A stretch of 64,000 nt of DNA, taken from contig JAZNVV010000038.1 of NCBI GenBank assembly GCA_045593005.1, positions 1 through 64,000 on the forward strand, read 5' to 3'. Made by a program: the position numbers and the translations under genes. The notes below the pieces were generated by a model. That model searched no databases, was not told where the DNA came from, and saw nothing but the letters and a program-made list of their open reading frames with translations. This document shows positions 17,876 to 26,280 of the stretch, piece by piece. The number at the start of each line of letters is the position of its first letter. Position 1 is the first letter of the stretch. This DNA is from UBA11475 sp045593005. Its GTDB lineage: Bacteria > Bacillota > Clostridia > Christensenellales > Borkfalkiaceae.

Positions 17876-18628
17876 ATGAAACTTGAACGTCTTGTTTCTT
17901 CAATGAGAAGGGCTGTTACCGACTATAAAATGATTGCCGACGGGGATAAAATTGCAGTAGGTCTTTCTGGTGGAAAAGATAGCGTTTGTCTTTTAGCAAT
18001 GCTTGCGTCGCTAAAAAGATACTCGCCTGAAAAGTTTGACCTTGTTGCCATTACCGTTGACCTATCGTTTACAGGACAAAAAACCGACTATGCCCCACTA
18101 CAACAATTATGCGACGACTTGGGCGTTCCGTTACATATAGTTAAAACGCAAATAGGCGAAATTGTTTTTGACGTTAGAAAGGAAGAAAACCCTTGTGCTC
18201 TTTGTTCAAAGATGCGCAAAGGTGCTTTGTATAATAAGACGGTGGAACTTGGTTTTAATAAAATTGCATTAGGACACCACCGTGATGATATGTTGGACAC
18301 ACTTATGATGTCTATGTTTTATGAAGGCAGGCTTTCAACCTTTGCCCCTAAAAGTTATCTTGACAGAACTGGTTTAACGCTTATTAGACCTATGATGTAC
18401 GTTAAAGAATACGACGTTGTTTCTTGCATTAAAAGCAACAATCTACCAGTAGTTAAAAGTTGCTGTCCTGCCAACAAAATGACCAAGCGTGAGGAAATAA
18501 AGGACATTATCAATGATATAAATAAAAAAATCCCTGGAGTTAGGGATATGATGTTTACAGCGCTTACCCACCCAGAAAGGTACAACCTTTTTGATAGATA
18601 CGTTTCGGAAATTGATATTATTAAATAG
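17876..18628 (+). CDS. ttcA: TtcA-family tRNA 2-thiocytidine biosynthesis ATPase
   Basis: A 250-residue PP-loop ATPase. The loop is GLSGGKDS (Ser31-Ser36). The CALC motif (Cys107, Cys110) and a later Cys196/Cys197 match the three cysteines that hold the iron-sulfur cluster in TtcA, which thiolates C32 of certain tRNAs. HHRDD replaces the family's GHHxDD without change. The ribosome binding site AAAGGGG is 4 nt from the ATG. A related PP-loop enzyme with another tRNA target is possible. The following SGNH gene begins 7 nt after its stop. Confidence 0.85.
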   Translation: MKLERLVSSMRRAVTDYKMIADGDKIAVGLSGGKDSVCLLAMLASLKRYSPEKFDLVAITVDLSFTGQKTDYAPLQQLCDDLGVPLHIVKTQIGEIVFDVRKEENPCALCSKMRKGALYNKTVELGFNKIALGHHRDDMLDTLMMSMFYEGRLSTFAPKSYLDRTGLTLIRPMMYVKEYDVVSCIKSNNLPVVKSCCPANKMTKREEIKDIINDINKKIPGVRDMMFTALTHPERYNLFDRYVSEIDIIK

Positions 18629-18635
18629 GCATATT

Positions 18636-19328
18636 ATGAAGAAAATTTTTATATTTATGCTTTGTCTTTTAATCGCTTGTTTGCCACTTTTTGGCTGTAA
18701 GGACGAAGACGAAGAATTAAAACAAATGATTGAAGAATATTGTGCTAATAAAATCGCAACCTATATCTCTGAAAACGCCCAGTACGATGATTATGAAGTA
18801 GACGTAGTATTTTTAGGCGATAGCCTAACCGACGGATACGACCTTAAAAAGCATTACCCACAATACGTCGTATTAAATAGAGGTATTGCTGGCAATAATA
18901 CTTTTGATTTAGAAAACAGGTTGCAGGTTTCATTATACGATACAAAGCCAAAAGTAGCCGTAATGCTTATCGGTGCAAACAACTTTAACTCAATGTTTGA
19001 TAATTACGAAAAAATCTTGCAAGGTTTTAAGACAAACGTTCCAAATACTCAAATTATATTGCTATCTTTAACTTCTATGAGTGGTAAGTGGGGAAAGAAT
19101 AACCAAATTGCATCATTTAATAACGTAAAAATTAAAATGCTTGCTGAAAAATATTCATTTAGTTTTGTCGATTTATACTCTCCTTTGCTTAATCTTGAAA
19201 CGGACGAAATTTATGCTGAATACACAACTGACGGTGGACATTTAACCGAGCTTGGTTACAACGTTTTAACAAGCAAAATAACCCCTGCGATAGAGAATAG
19301 TTTAAATATCTGGAATTCTAAAAATTAA
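18636..19328 (+). CDS. SGNH/GDSL-family esterase lipoprotein
   Basis: A 230-residue secreted esterase. The signal peptide ends with the lipobox LFGC (Cys21). Block I is FLGDSLTDG with nucleophile Ser63; block II has GIAGNNT; block III is IGANN; block V is DGGHLTELGY with Asp199 and His202. Relatives deacetylate polysaccharides or act on lipids. I place the start at the ATG at 18636: the longer frame from 18591 would overlap ttcA by 38 nt and spoil the signal peptide. It is in an operon with ttcA and ends at a strong hairpin. Confidence 0.88.
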   Translation: MKKIFIFMLCLLIACLPLFGCKDEDEELKQMIEEYCANKIATYISENAQYDDYEVDVVFLGDSLTDGYDLKKHYPQYVVLNRGIAGNNTFDLENRLQVSLYDTKPKVAVMLIGANNFNSMFDNYEKILQGFKTNVPNTQIILLSLTSMSGKWGKNNQIASFNNVKIKMLAEKYSFSFVDLYSPLLNLETDEIYAEYTTDGGHLTELGYNVLTSKITPAIENSLNIWNSKN

Positions 19329-19346
19329 TAATTTTAGGCATTAAAA

Positions 19347-19377
19347 AAGAGCAAACGCTTAATAAGCGCTTGCTCTT
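19347..19377. terminator. Bidirectional terminator
   Basis: Long stem AAGAGCAA-CGCTT / AAGCG-TTGCTCTT with one A/C mismatch and a 3-nt loop, between the SGNH gene and the LRR lipoprotein gene that converge here. Confidence 0.85.
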
Positions 19378-19390
19378 AATTTATTTGTAA

Positions 19391-20407
19391 TTATGCTTTG
19401 CAACCGTCAAATGCGTTGCCAAAAATATTTGCGCCAAGGTTAACAGTAGGTGTAGGTAAATCTTCTGAATTATAGAAAGCCCATTTGCCAACTTCTAAAA
19501 CGTTTTCATATCCTTCAATTTCGGTAAGTTTACTTTCAGCAAACGCTTGCGTGCCGATTTTTAATACCTTTTCACTAACCGTAGGGAAAGCAATCTTTAT
19601 ACCCTTAAACTGATAGAAAGCCTTTTCGCCTATAACTTCTAAACCAGCACCGAAAGTTACCGTTTTAAGCATAGGACAACTTGCAAATGCGTATGCGCCG
19701 ATTTTAGTTACGTTAGATAAATCGATTGACTGAATAGAACAACCCATAAACGCACCGTCAGCAATTTCAGTAACGTTGCCGTTAATAACAACCTTATTTA
19801 ATGCGCTATCAAAACCACTAAAAGTCTTTTCAGGAAGAACGTAGCCAGCCGCAGGAGCGTTAATAGTTATTTCCTTTAATGAAACAGGAACGTAGTAGGT
19901 TGCCGTCGTTGCATCAGAATTTTCTTCACTACCAGAAACTGTTTGGGTAATTGAAACACCTTCGTCATAACTTGTATCACCAAAGAGATAACCCATAAGT
20001 CTTGCGTTATCTACAGCGCCGATTTTAGAGCCTGCAAAAGGAATAGTCAACTTTTCAAGCTTTGTCATACCAGCAAAAGCGCCTTTACCGATTTCAACGA
20101 CGTCTGACGTAATTACAATTTCTTTTAAGAAATTATTGCCCTTAAATGCGTTTGCTGAAATCTTAATTTCTTCACCATCATAATCTTCACCAACAACAGT
20201 TTCACCACTGATGGTTAATTTATCAATAACAGCGCCGTTGTCATCAACTTCTTTTGCATAACTTTTAACAATGTACGCGCCGTTTGCCTTACGAATATCT
20301 AAACCTGATTTTGGCAAATCACCGTTGCCACCAGCACATGCCATCATAGGAACGCACATTAATACTGCCATTATAATGCAGAATGAGATTTTTAAAAATC
20401 TTTTCAT
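19391..20407 (-). CDS. Leucine-rich repeat (BspA/LRR_5) lipoprotein
   Basis: A 338-residue surface lipoprotein: the signal peptide ends in PMMAC with Cys24 lipidated. Several BspA-type leucine-rich repeats follow, recognisable by units such as IGKGAFAGMTKLEKLTIP, IADGAFMGCSIQSIDL and IGAYAFASCPMLKTVTF. These proteins bind host or matrix ligands in some gut bacteria; the ligand here is unknown. It has a strong promoter, an AAGGAG ribosome binding site and a leader hairpin (AACAAG/CTTGTT). Confidence 0.9.
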   Translation of the reverse strand: MKRFLKISFCIIMAVLMCVPMMACAGGNGDLPKSGLDIRKANGAYIVKSYAKEVDDNGAVIDKLTISGETVVGEDYDGEEIKISANAFKGNNFLKEIVITSDVVEIGKGAFAGMTKLEKLTIPFAGSKIGAVDNARLMGYLFGDTSYDEGVSITQTVSGSEENSDATTATYYVPVSLKEITINAPAAGYVLPEKTFSGFDSALNKVVINGNVTEIADGAFMGCSIQSIDLSNVTKIGAYAFASCPMLKTVTFGAGLEVIGEKAFYQFKGIKIAFPTVSEKVLKIGTQAFAESKLTEIEGYENVLEVGKWAFYNSEDLPTPTVNLGANIFGNAFDGCKA

Positions 20408-20450
20408 AAAAACTCCTTATTTAACAAGAAAATATACTTGTTACCAAATG

Positions 20451-20479
20451 ATTTTAACATATAAAAAAGTATTTGTCAA
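20451..20479 (-). promoter_or_regulatory. Sigma-A promoter of the LRR lipoprotein gene
   Basis: Minus strand: TTGACA (20474-20479), 17-nt spacer, TAAAAT (20451-20456). Confidence 0.85.
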
Positions 20480-20531
20480 TATCAGAGTTTTTATTTTATA
20501 AAAAATATCGTTTTTTTACGTGTTTTATTAA

Positions 20532-22007
20532 TTAAATTACCACTTCGCCATTAAACCAACTTTTAAAGAACCCATTAGTGTTAGCGCCTACCTTTTCAAA
20601 CGCTCCGACAAGGCTGTCAGGTGTTGCAATTTTGTATGAATTATCGGCTAAATAAGTTTTTAATCCATTATAAAAAACTTCGTCTCCAACGCCCATTCGC
20701 AAGTAGTCGAACATTAGCGCACCTTTGACGTAAGCAATATTTACGTATTCGTACGACGTCGTAAAATCTGCAAGACTTCTCGTCATTATCGTGTTTTTAT
20801 TCCCAAACAATTTGTCGTACACCGTACAATAAGTCGTATACGTCTTGTGAGAAATGTCAATTAAATTTTCCCTTGTTAGACCGTATTCGGGGTTGTTTTC
20901 ATAGAACAATACAACAGAATATTCCGTCAATCCTTCGTCTAAAAAGCCACTTTCAATTTCATTATTACCGACTAATCCGTACCACCATTGATGCGCAATT
21001 TCGTGAATTATAACTTCTTCAAACGTCCTATGCTCTGTTATATCGTCGCTAATCATTACTAAACAAGGGTATTCCATACCACCTTCGTTAAAGCCCGTTT
21101 CGCAAATCGAAAGTGTTTTATAAGGATATTTCCCAAATAGATTGTTAAACGTTTTTAACGCTTTTTCTGCCGTTGCAAGCGACGCTCTTGCATCTACGTC
21201 TGAATGATAATAATAATTGATTTCCGTCCCGTCGACGTTAGAAGACACGCTCTCATACTTATCCGACAGCACAAGCGCAAAATCACGTGCATTTGAAAGG
21301 CTGTATACGTTTGTTATTTGATTGCCTTCTGAATTGCTTTTTACTAAACTTCCCGACGACGCAACGTTAAAATTATTAGGCGTAGTAATGGTAACTTTAT
21401 AATCTGCAACGTCTGAAACAAACGGATCGCCAAACGAGTAATATAGGCATTCTGTAAAACCACTTTCGCTATGAGTGCATAGTATAGGATAAAAATTTCC
21501 AAGGTTTACAGTATTGTCGTTATAACCAGTTCTTGCAAGCACGTTGGCAAGTTTAAGAGAGTAATAAATTTCGACAAAGGTACGTTCTTCGGGGTAAACG
21601 GTATCGTCAAGTTCGACCAAAAGCACGTTTTCGTCGTCGCCTACGATTGAATAAGCAAGTTCGTCATCACCGTCAAAAACGGCAGATACACTCATATTTC
21701 CGTAACTTAAACCATTTGGATAAGCCTTTTTTTGTTGTGAAAGCGCAATCGGTTTATACACGGCGTCTTCCCTAAAAGCGTTGCCAAAAAGATTGAACTT
21801 TAAAACGTTTACTGCGATATCAAAATTATTATAAAAATCAATTTTAACAGCACCGGTAATTAGCATGTTTTCTTCGTCAAAATTTACGTTTATATCGTAA
21901 AAGGTCCTGTCCGTTTTTTTGTCGCAAGAAGAACACCCGTTACACGAACAGGCAGGAAACAATAACGCCGAAATTATAACGACTAAAAATAATGAAATTT
22001 TTCTCAT
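20532..22007 (-). CDS. M1-family metallopeptidase lipoprotein
   Basis: A 491-residue exported aminopeptidase-like protein. The lipobox is LFPAC (Cys20), followed by a Cys-rich start (CSCNGCSSC). The zinc site is HEIAHQWW at about residues 335-342 with the third ligand Glu in DEGLTEYS near 358. The exopeptidase signature GAMEN appears as GGMEYP. The C-terminal ERAP1-like domain of large M1 enzymes is absent. The start codon follows immediately after a hairpin and a T-run, so the ribosome binding site GGGAG lies in the hairpin stem. It follows the M23 gene. Confidence 0.92.
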   Translation of the reverse strand: MRKISLFLVVIISALLFPACSCNGCSSCDKKTDRTFYDINVNFDEENMLITGAVKIDFYNNFDIAVNVLKFNLFGNAFREDAVYKPIALSQQKKAYPNGLSYGNMSVSAVFDGDDELAYSIVGDDENVLLVELDDTVYPEERTFVEIYYSLKLANVLARTGYNDNTVNLGNFYPILCTHSESGFTECLYYSFGDPFVSDVADYKVTITTPNNFNVASSGSLVKSNSEGNQITNVYSLSNARDFALVLSDKYESVSSNVDGTEINYYYHSDVDARASLATAEKALKTFNNLFGKYPYKTLSICETGFNEGGMEYPCLVMISDDITEHRTFEEVIIHEIAHQWWYGLVGNNEIESGFLDEGLTEYSVVLFYENNPEYGLTRENLIDISHKTYTTYCTVYDKLFGNKNTIMTRSLADFTTSYEYVNIAYVKGALMFDYLRMGVGDEVFYNGLKTYLADNSYKIATPDSLVGAFEKVGANTNGFFKSWFNGEVVI

Positions 22008-22010
22008 ATA

Positions 22011-22058
22011 AAAAACTCCCGTATATATTATTTGATAATAATATATGCGAGAGATTTT
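22011..22058 (-). terminator. Terminator-like hairpin overlapping the M1 peptidase ribosome binding site
   Basis: Minus strand: CTC..CG, ATATATTATT, loop, AATAATATAT, CG..GAG, then TTTTTT and, 2 nt later, the ATG of the M1 gene. The 3' arm contains the GGGAG ribosome binding site. It could end transcription after the M23 gene or gate translation of the M1 gene. Confidence 0.6.
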
Positions 22059-22076
22059 TTCGTTATGACGTAAAAA

Positions 22077-22739
22077 CTATTTTTCACTTAAGTTAAGGTA
22101 TTTTTCAGGGTCAATATATTTACCACTTTCAATAACTTCAAAGTGTAAGTGTGGTCCGTCGGATAATTCCTGCTTGTTAGTTGTTGAAACGTATCCGATA
22201 ACGTCGCCTTGGTTTACAACTTCACCGATTTGAACGTCCTCTATATCTTCAAGTGAATTATAAACGGTAAACAGGTCGTTGCCGTGGTCAATCGTAACCG
22301 TTACACCCTTGGTAATGCTATTCGTGACGTTTGAAACCGTACCTGCGTACACGGCGTATACTGGCGAGCCTTCCTTTGCTGAAAAGTCTATTGCCATATG
22401 TGACGAATATCTATTGAGCGTTGCGCTAAACACAGGCGTATCACTAAAATCGTTTAAAATTTCACCGTCAACTGGCATAATAAAAGTAATTCTACTAATA
22501 GTCGGTTCATTAGGAACTAAATCACCGTCGTTAATGTCGCCTGAATTTGACTGGTCGCCACTACCTAAATTATCAGAAACTCCACCGTTTTGCGTTTGAT
22601 TTGTAGAATTATCAACTGTATTTGAATTATCCCCTACAATTAAAAATACTACTACCGAAATTGCCATAGCGACTACGCAAATTGCAAGCGCTACGTAAAA
22701 CCATACTGTTTTAACGTTAATATTTTTTTGTGAACTCAT
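22077..22739 (-). CDS. M23-family metallopeptidase, membrane-anchored (SpoIIQ-like)
   Basis: A 220-residue protein with one N-terminal transmembrane helix (about 12-36), a polar Asn/Ser/Gly/Asp linker (37-78) and a LytM/M23 domain. The zinc-binding residues are all present: His114 and Asp118 in SSHMAIDFS, and PHLHFE with His197 and His199. Layout and size fit SpoIIQ of Clostridia, the mother-cell/forespore channel partner, where the domain can remain active. A general cell-wall endopeptidase is the alternative. GGAGGT precedes the ATG. It follows the 22815 gene by 75 nt. Confidence 0.85.
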   Translation of the reverse strand: MSSQKNINVKTVWFYVALAICVVAMAISVVVFLIVGDNSNTVDNSTNQTQNGGVSDNLGSGDQSNSGDINDGDLVPNEPTISRITFIMPVDGEILNDFSDTPVFSATLNRYSSHMAIDFSAKEGSPVYAVYAGTVSNVTNSITKGVTVTIDHGNDLFTVYNSLEDIEDVQIGEVVNQGDVIGYVSTTNKQELSDGPHLHFEVIESGKYIDPEKYLNLSEK

Positions 22740-22814
22740 TTTATAACCTCCGTCTTATCGTTCGGTAAGGTTATTGACACAAAAATATTTTTTTATACAT
22801 TAAAAATAAAATTA

Positions 22815-23225
22815 TTAAAAACTACCGTAAATAATCGGCGTGCCAAAGGTTACCCTATCCCCTTCAACAGCGACGTGCACGTTGACAGTTTTTCCATATA
22901 TTTCTTTTTTATAAGGAAAAGTTTTTGAGTATCCGTAATAACAGGTAACGTTTTCAGCAACTTCACTAAATAAAACTTCAACGTCAAATTTATCAAAAAT
23001 TTCCTGCACGGAAAGATTTAGTGTGCAACTTTCTCCAAAAATTTTGTCAAATGAAAAATAGCTCTCGTCCACTCTTTTAATAACGGCTGTTGAAGAATTA
23101 TTGCCAGTATAAATAATTACGTCATCAGCGTAATTTAAAAGCCTTGGACGTGAATAAACACTAAAAGACAGTATAAAAACTATTAATGAAAAAATTACGC
23201 ATACGTGTTTAATAAAAGTATTCAC
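22815..23225 (-). CDS. Small exported protein of unknown function
   Basis: A 136-residue protein with an N-terminal signal or anchor helix (about 5-25) and a mature domain of about 110 residues, mostly beta-strand, ending in TVNVHVAVEGDRVTFGTP and a short tail. I do not recognise the family. It lies directly upstream of the M23 gene, where Clostridia often carry small sporulation-related exported proteins. A sporulation role is therefore possible but rests only on position. No strong ribosome binding site precedes the ATG. Confidence 0.6.
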   Translation of the reverse strand: MNTFIKHVCVIFSLIVFILSFSVYSRPRLLNYADDVIIYTGNNSSTAVIKRVDESYFSFDKIFGESCTLNLSVQEIFDKFDVEVLFSEVAENVTCYYGYSKTFPYKKEIYGKTVNVHVAVEGDRVTFGTPIIYGSF

Positions 23226-23321
23226 GCCGTAATTATTGCCAAATTTATCACAAATTAATCAAAATATGGTAAAAATTAGGTATTTTTTTATAAAAACTGT
23301 GTAAAAAAATCAACTTTCCTA

Positions 23322-23349
23322 TTGAATTATTTTATTTTAATGGTATAAT
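23322..23349 (+). promoter_or_regulatory. Sigma-A promoter of the HU gene
   Basis: TTGAAT (23322-23327), 16-nt spacer, perfect TATAAT (23344-23349). A strong AGGAGG ribosome binding site follows. Confidence 0.8.
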
Positions 23350-23380
23350 AATAGTATATAACCTTAGGAGGAAAGGGAAA

Positions 23381-23656
23381 ATGAATAAAAGTGATTTGAT
23401 CAGGGATATTGCTAATAACGCAGGGATTACACTTAAAGACGCTACCGTTGCATTCGATGCAGTTATCGACGCTATTACTGAAAACTTAAAGAAAGGGGAA
23501 AAAGTTCAAATCTCCGGTTTTGGTACGTTCGAAACTAAATCTAAACCTGCTAGAGAAGGCGCAAATCCAAAAACAGGCGAAAAAATCCAACTTGCTCCTA
23601 CTGTAACACCTGTTTTCAAATTCGGTAAAGCATATAAAGATAGTTTTAACGATTAA
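23381..23656 (+). CDS. hup: HU-family DNA-binding protein
   Basis: A 91-residue nucleoid protein that bends DNA as a dimer. It begins MNKSDLIRDIANNAG and carries the HU/IHF signature GFGTFETKSKPAREGANPKT, including the DNA-intercalating arm and Pro. Single gene with a near-consensus promoter and AGGAGG ribosome binding site, consistent with high expression, and a strong terminator 5 nt after the stop. Confidence 0.98.
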   Translation: MNKSDLIRDIANNAGITLKDATVAFDAVIDAITENLKKGEKVQISGFGTFETKSKPAREGANPKTGEKIQLAPTVTPVFKFGKAYKDSFND

Positions 23657-23660
23657 TCAC

Positions 23661-23690
23661 AAAAAAGAGTGCAAAAAAGCACTCTTTTTT
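23661..23690 (+). terminator. Intrinsic terminator of hup
   Basis: Stem AAAAAAGAGTGC/GCACTCTTTTTT with a 6-A loop. It may also act for the ZIP-transporter gene, which ends at 23706 on the other strand. Confidence 0.93.
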
Positions 23691-23705
23691 ATTTTAAATA
23701 TTTAT

Positions 23706-24455
23706 TTATCCTAAAAATACGTCGGGTAAAAGCATTAAACAAAAGCCTAATAACAACGAATACGTAGCACCTTTTTGCGCCCCGTGTGAATGCGTTTCAG
23801 GTATCATTTCGTGGCTAATAACGTAAATCATTGTACCACCTGCAAATGCAAGCGCAAACGGCAAAATAAACGACGCAACAGTCACGGCAAAGTATCCGAT
23901 TAAAGTTCCAACAACTTCAACAAGTCCGGTTAAAAGGGCAATTAAAAGCGTCTTTTTAGGTTTTACGCCGACAGAAAGCATCGGTCCGATAATTACCATG
24001 CCTTCAGGAATATTTTGCAAGGCAATTCCTCCTGCAATAATTAACGCCTGCACCGTGTTGCCCGAACCAAAACCTACGCCCGCCGCTATGCCTTCAGGCA
24101 AATTATGTATAGCGATTGCCGTAACGAATAAAACAACCTTGTTAATTTTACTACTTTTATCATTGCTATTTTCGGAAAGTAGACCGTGTGTGTGTGGAAT
24201 AAATCTATCTATAATTCCAAGAGTAAACGCCCCAACGAAAATACCTGCAATAGTTATAAATACGCCCCATTTACCACCGTATTCAACTGACGGTAGAATA
24301 AGCCCGATAACAGCCGCCGAAAGCATAACGCCAGCAGCAAACGCTAGAACAATATCTGAAAACTTATGTGAAAATTTTTTAAAAGTAAAACCTATTATAG
24401 CGCCGATTGCCGTTGCCCCACCAACACCAAGCGCCGTTAGCAATACTATTAACAT
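23706..24455 (-). CDS. ZIP-family metal transporter (ZupT-like)
   Basis: A 249-residue protein with about eight membrane helices that imports divalent metals such as zinc, iron or manganese. The two signature helices carry the metal-binding motifs HNLPEGIAAGVGFG and QNIPEGMVI. The cytoplasmic loop contains IPHTHG, and a second His motif (HEMIPETHSHG) lies before the last helix. Metal specificity cannot be told. It has its own perfect sigma-A promoter. No clear Zur or MntR operator was recognised. Confidence 0.92.
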   Translation of the reverse strand: MLIVLLTALGVGGATAIGAIIGFTFKKFSHKFSDIVLAFAAGVMLSAAVIGLILPSVEYGGKWGVFITIAGIFVGAFTLGIIDRFIPHTHGLLSENSNDKSSKINKVVLFVTAIAIHNLPEGIAAGVGFGSGNTVQALIIAGGIALQNIPEGMVIIGPMLSVGVKPKKTLLIALLTGLVEVVGTLIGYFAVTVASFILPFALAFAGGTMIYVISHEMIPETHSHGAQKGATYSLLLGFCLMLLPDVFLG

Positions 24456-24491
24456 ATTATACCTTTATTATATAACGATTATTATAGGTTG

Positions 24492-24520
24492 ATTATATCA
24501 CTATTCTAAAATTATGTCAA
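24492..24520 (-). promoter_or_regulatory. Perfect consensus promoter of the ZIP transporter gene
   Basis: Minus strand: TTGACA (24515-24520), 17-nt spacer, TATAAT (24492-24497). Confidence 0.88.
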
Positions 24521-24530
24521 TAACTTCTTT

Positions 24531-24567
24531 TTGGCGCATTTTTGACGCCAACGGTAGTGTGAAAGTT
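24531..24567 (+). repeat. AACGGTA short intergenic motif, copy 3
   Basis: CAACGGTAGTGTGAAAGTT (24549-24567), preceded by a hairpin TTGGCG/CGCCAA with a 9-nt loop. It lies just upstream of the ZIP-gene -35 box and beyond the rplQ terminator. Confidence 0.5.
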
Positions 24568-24605
24568 GTTCATTTCAATTTGTAACACGAATAATATTTA
24601 AAATA

Positions 24606-24636
24606 AAAACGCCTTGCTCAAAAGCAAAGCGTTTTT
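24606..24636 (-). terminator. Terminator of the S10-spc-alpha operon
   Basis: Stem AACGC.TTGCT/AGCAA.GCGTT with one mismatch and a 4-nt loop, followed on the minus strand by a T-rich run. It begins 7 nt after the rplQ stop. Confidence 0.85.
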
Positions 24637-24642
24637 TATTTA

Positions 24643-25149
24643 TTAGATAAGTTCAATAATAGCTACTTCAGCAGCGTCGCCCTTTCTTGGACCACACTTC
24701 ATAATTCTTGTGTAGCCACCACCTTGACCGAGTTCTTCTTTTCTTGCTGCATATTTAGGAGCAATTTCGTTGAAGATTTTTTCGATAAGTGGGTGGTTGA
24801 TGCCCTTCGTTCTTGCCTTGAAGTCAACCTTTGATTCCTTAAATGCTCTTACTTCTTGTAAGTCGAATAAAGATTCCATAAGCTTTCTTCTTGCTGCAAG
24901 TTTCTTTGGACCGTCTTTAACGATAGTAATATTAACTTCCTTACCCTTTTCGTTAGTTTCAGTCTTTTTGATTTCTACGTTATCTGTATACGTATTGATT
25001 GCAAGCGTAATAAGTTTTTCTGTATAAGAACGTGTTTCCTTTGCTCTGGCTTCGGTTGTTTCAATTTTACCGTACCAAAGTAAGTCGGACGCAAGGTTTC
25101 TGAGCATAGCCTTTCTTTGAGCCGTTGTAACACCTAATTTTCTTGGCAT
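24643..25149 (-). CDS. rplQ: 50S ribosomal protein L17
   Basis: Last gene of the ribosomal super-operon. It starts with the conserved RKLGVTTAQRKAMLRNLASD and ends with the GPRKGDAAEVAIIEL motif. At 168 residues it is longer than the usual 115-125, because of an inserted charged segment (about 60-100, with TNEKGKEVNITIVKDGPKK) between the two conserved halves. It starts 4 nt after rpoA. Confidence 0.98.
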   Translation of the reverse strand: MPRKLGVTTAQRKAMLRNLASDLLWYGKIETTEARAKETRSYTEKLITLAINTYTDNVEIKKTETNEKGKEVNITIVKDGPKKLAARRKLMESLFDLQEVRAFKESKVDFKARTKGINHPLIEKIFNEIAPKYAARKEELGQGGGYTRIMKCGPRKGDAAEVAIIELI

Positions 25150-25153
25150 TGTA

Positions 25154-26107
25154 TTAGTCCTCCTTTTCCTTTAAACTTAAGCCTAAACTTTCAAGTTTAG
25201 CAATAACTTCGAGTAATGATTTCTTACCGAGGTTACGAACCTTAAGCATATCGTGTTCTGTCTTTTTAATCAAATCATCAACGGTGTGAATATTTGCTCT
25301 CTTTAAGCAATGGTATGATCTAACCGTAAGGTCAAGATCTTCTATTGCCATTTCGAGAATTTTAGTCTTTTTGTCTTCTTCTGGTGGTACTAAAATACCG
25401 CCTAAACTACCAACTTCACTTAAATCAACGAACATTCTAATATGTTCTTCCAAGATTTTAGCAGCTAGACTTACTATATCTCTACCACTAAATGCACCGT
25501 TTGTCCAAACTTCTAAAACAAGTTTATCGTAGTCAACGCTTTCACCTACACGTGATGCTTCAACGTTGTAGCTAACCTTTTTAACAGGCGTATAAATGCT
25601 GTCGATTGCAATACTGTCTACTACGTCCGTCTTGTTAAATTTAGCGTCCGTGTAGCCCCTGCCTCTGCCGATTACAAGTTCCATATCGAGTACAAAACCT
25701 TCACCGATTGTACAAATGTACTGATCTGGGTTAAGAACTTCGATTTCAGCATCCATTTCGATATCTTTTGCAGTAACTACTGCAGGACCTTCTTTATAAA
25801 GTCTAACAGTCTTTTTAAAGCCGATATCTAATGAAACAGTTTTAATGTTTACAGTTTTAAGGTTTAAGATAATGTCTGCAACGTCTTCCTTAATGCCAGG
25901 AACTGACTGGAATTCGTGCTTAACAATACCACCTTCAAACTTAATGTTTTGGATTGCAGCACCAGGAAGTGCTGATAATAAAATTCTTCTTAATGCATTA
26001 CCGATAGTAAGACCAAAGCCTTTTTCTAATGGTTCAACCGTTATTTTTGCATAACTCTTTTCTGCATTTTCATCCACTGCTATTTTTGGCATTTCAATTT
26101 CCATCAT
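25154..26107 (-). CDS. rpoA: RNA polymerase alpha subunit
   Basis: 317 residues. The N-terminal dimerisation domain has TVEPLEKGFGLTIGNALRRILL, and the C-terminal domain has the helix-hairpin-helix segment VRSYHCLKRANIHTVDDL used for UP-element contact. AGGAGG lies 10 nt upstream of the first of two tandem ATG codons. A 173-nt gap with strong secondary structure separates it from rpsD, unusual in this tightly packed operon. Confidence 0.99.
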   Translation of the reverse strand: MMEIEMPKIAVDENAEKSYAKITVEPLEKGFGLTIGNALRRILLSALPGAAIQNIKFEGGIVKHEFQSVPGIKEDVADIILNLKTVNIKTVSLDIGFKKTVRLYKEGPAVVTAKDIEMDAEIEVLNPDQYICTIGEGFVLDMELVIGRGRGYTDAKFNKTDVVDSIAIDSIYTPVKKVSYNVEASRVGESVDYDKLVLEVWTNGAFSGRDIVSLAAKILEEHIRMFVDLSEVGSLGGILVPPEEDKKTKILEMAIEDLDLTVRSYHCLKRANIHTVDDLIKKTEHDMLKVRNLGKKSLLEVIAKLESLGLSLKEKED

Positions 26108-26280
26108 AATGAAAATTCCTCCTTTATAAATAGTTTCCGATATAGGTTGTTATAGGCATTCTCGTATGCGACGTGGAATTTCGCATAACTCCCCCTATAA
26201 CCACCCATCAGATTTGCTTTTTTGAGTAACTTATGCAAAGCGAAATTTGATAAATTGTCGCAAAGCATTAATTTATCAAA
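26108..26280 (-). ncRNA. Structured interval between rpsD and rpoA
   Basis: On the minus strand the rpsD stop is followed by a perfect 11-bp hairpin (TTTGATAAATT/AATTTATCAAA). A two-level element then has outer stem TTATAGG/CCTATAA enclosing TGCGA/TCGCA. Neither is followed by a long T-run, so they are not typical terminators. They may control rpoA translation or mRNA processing. Confidence 0.45.
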
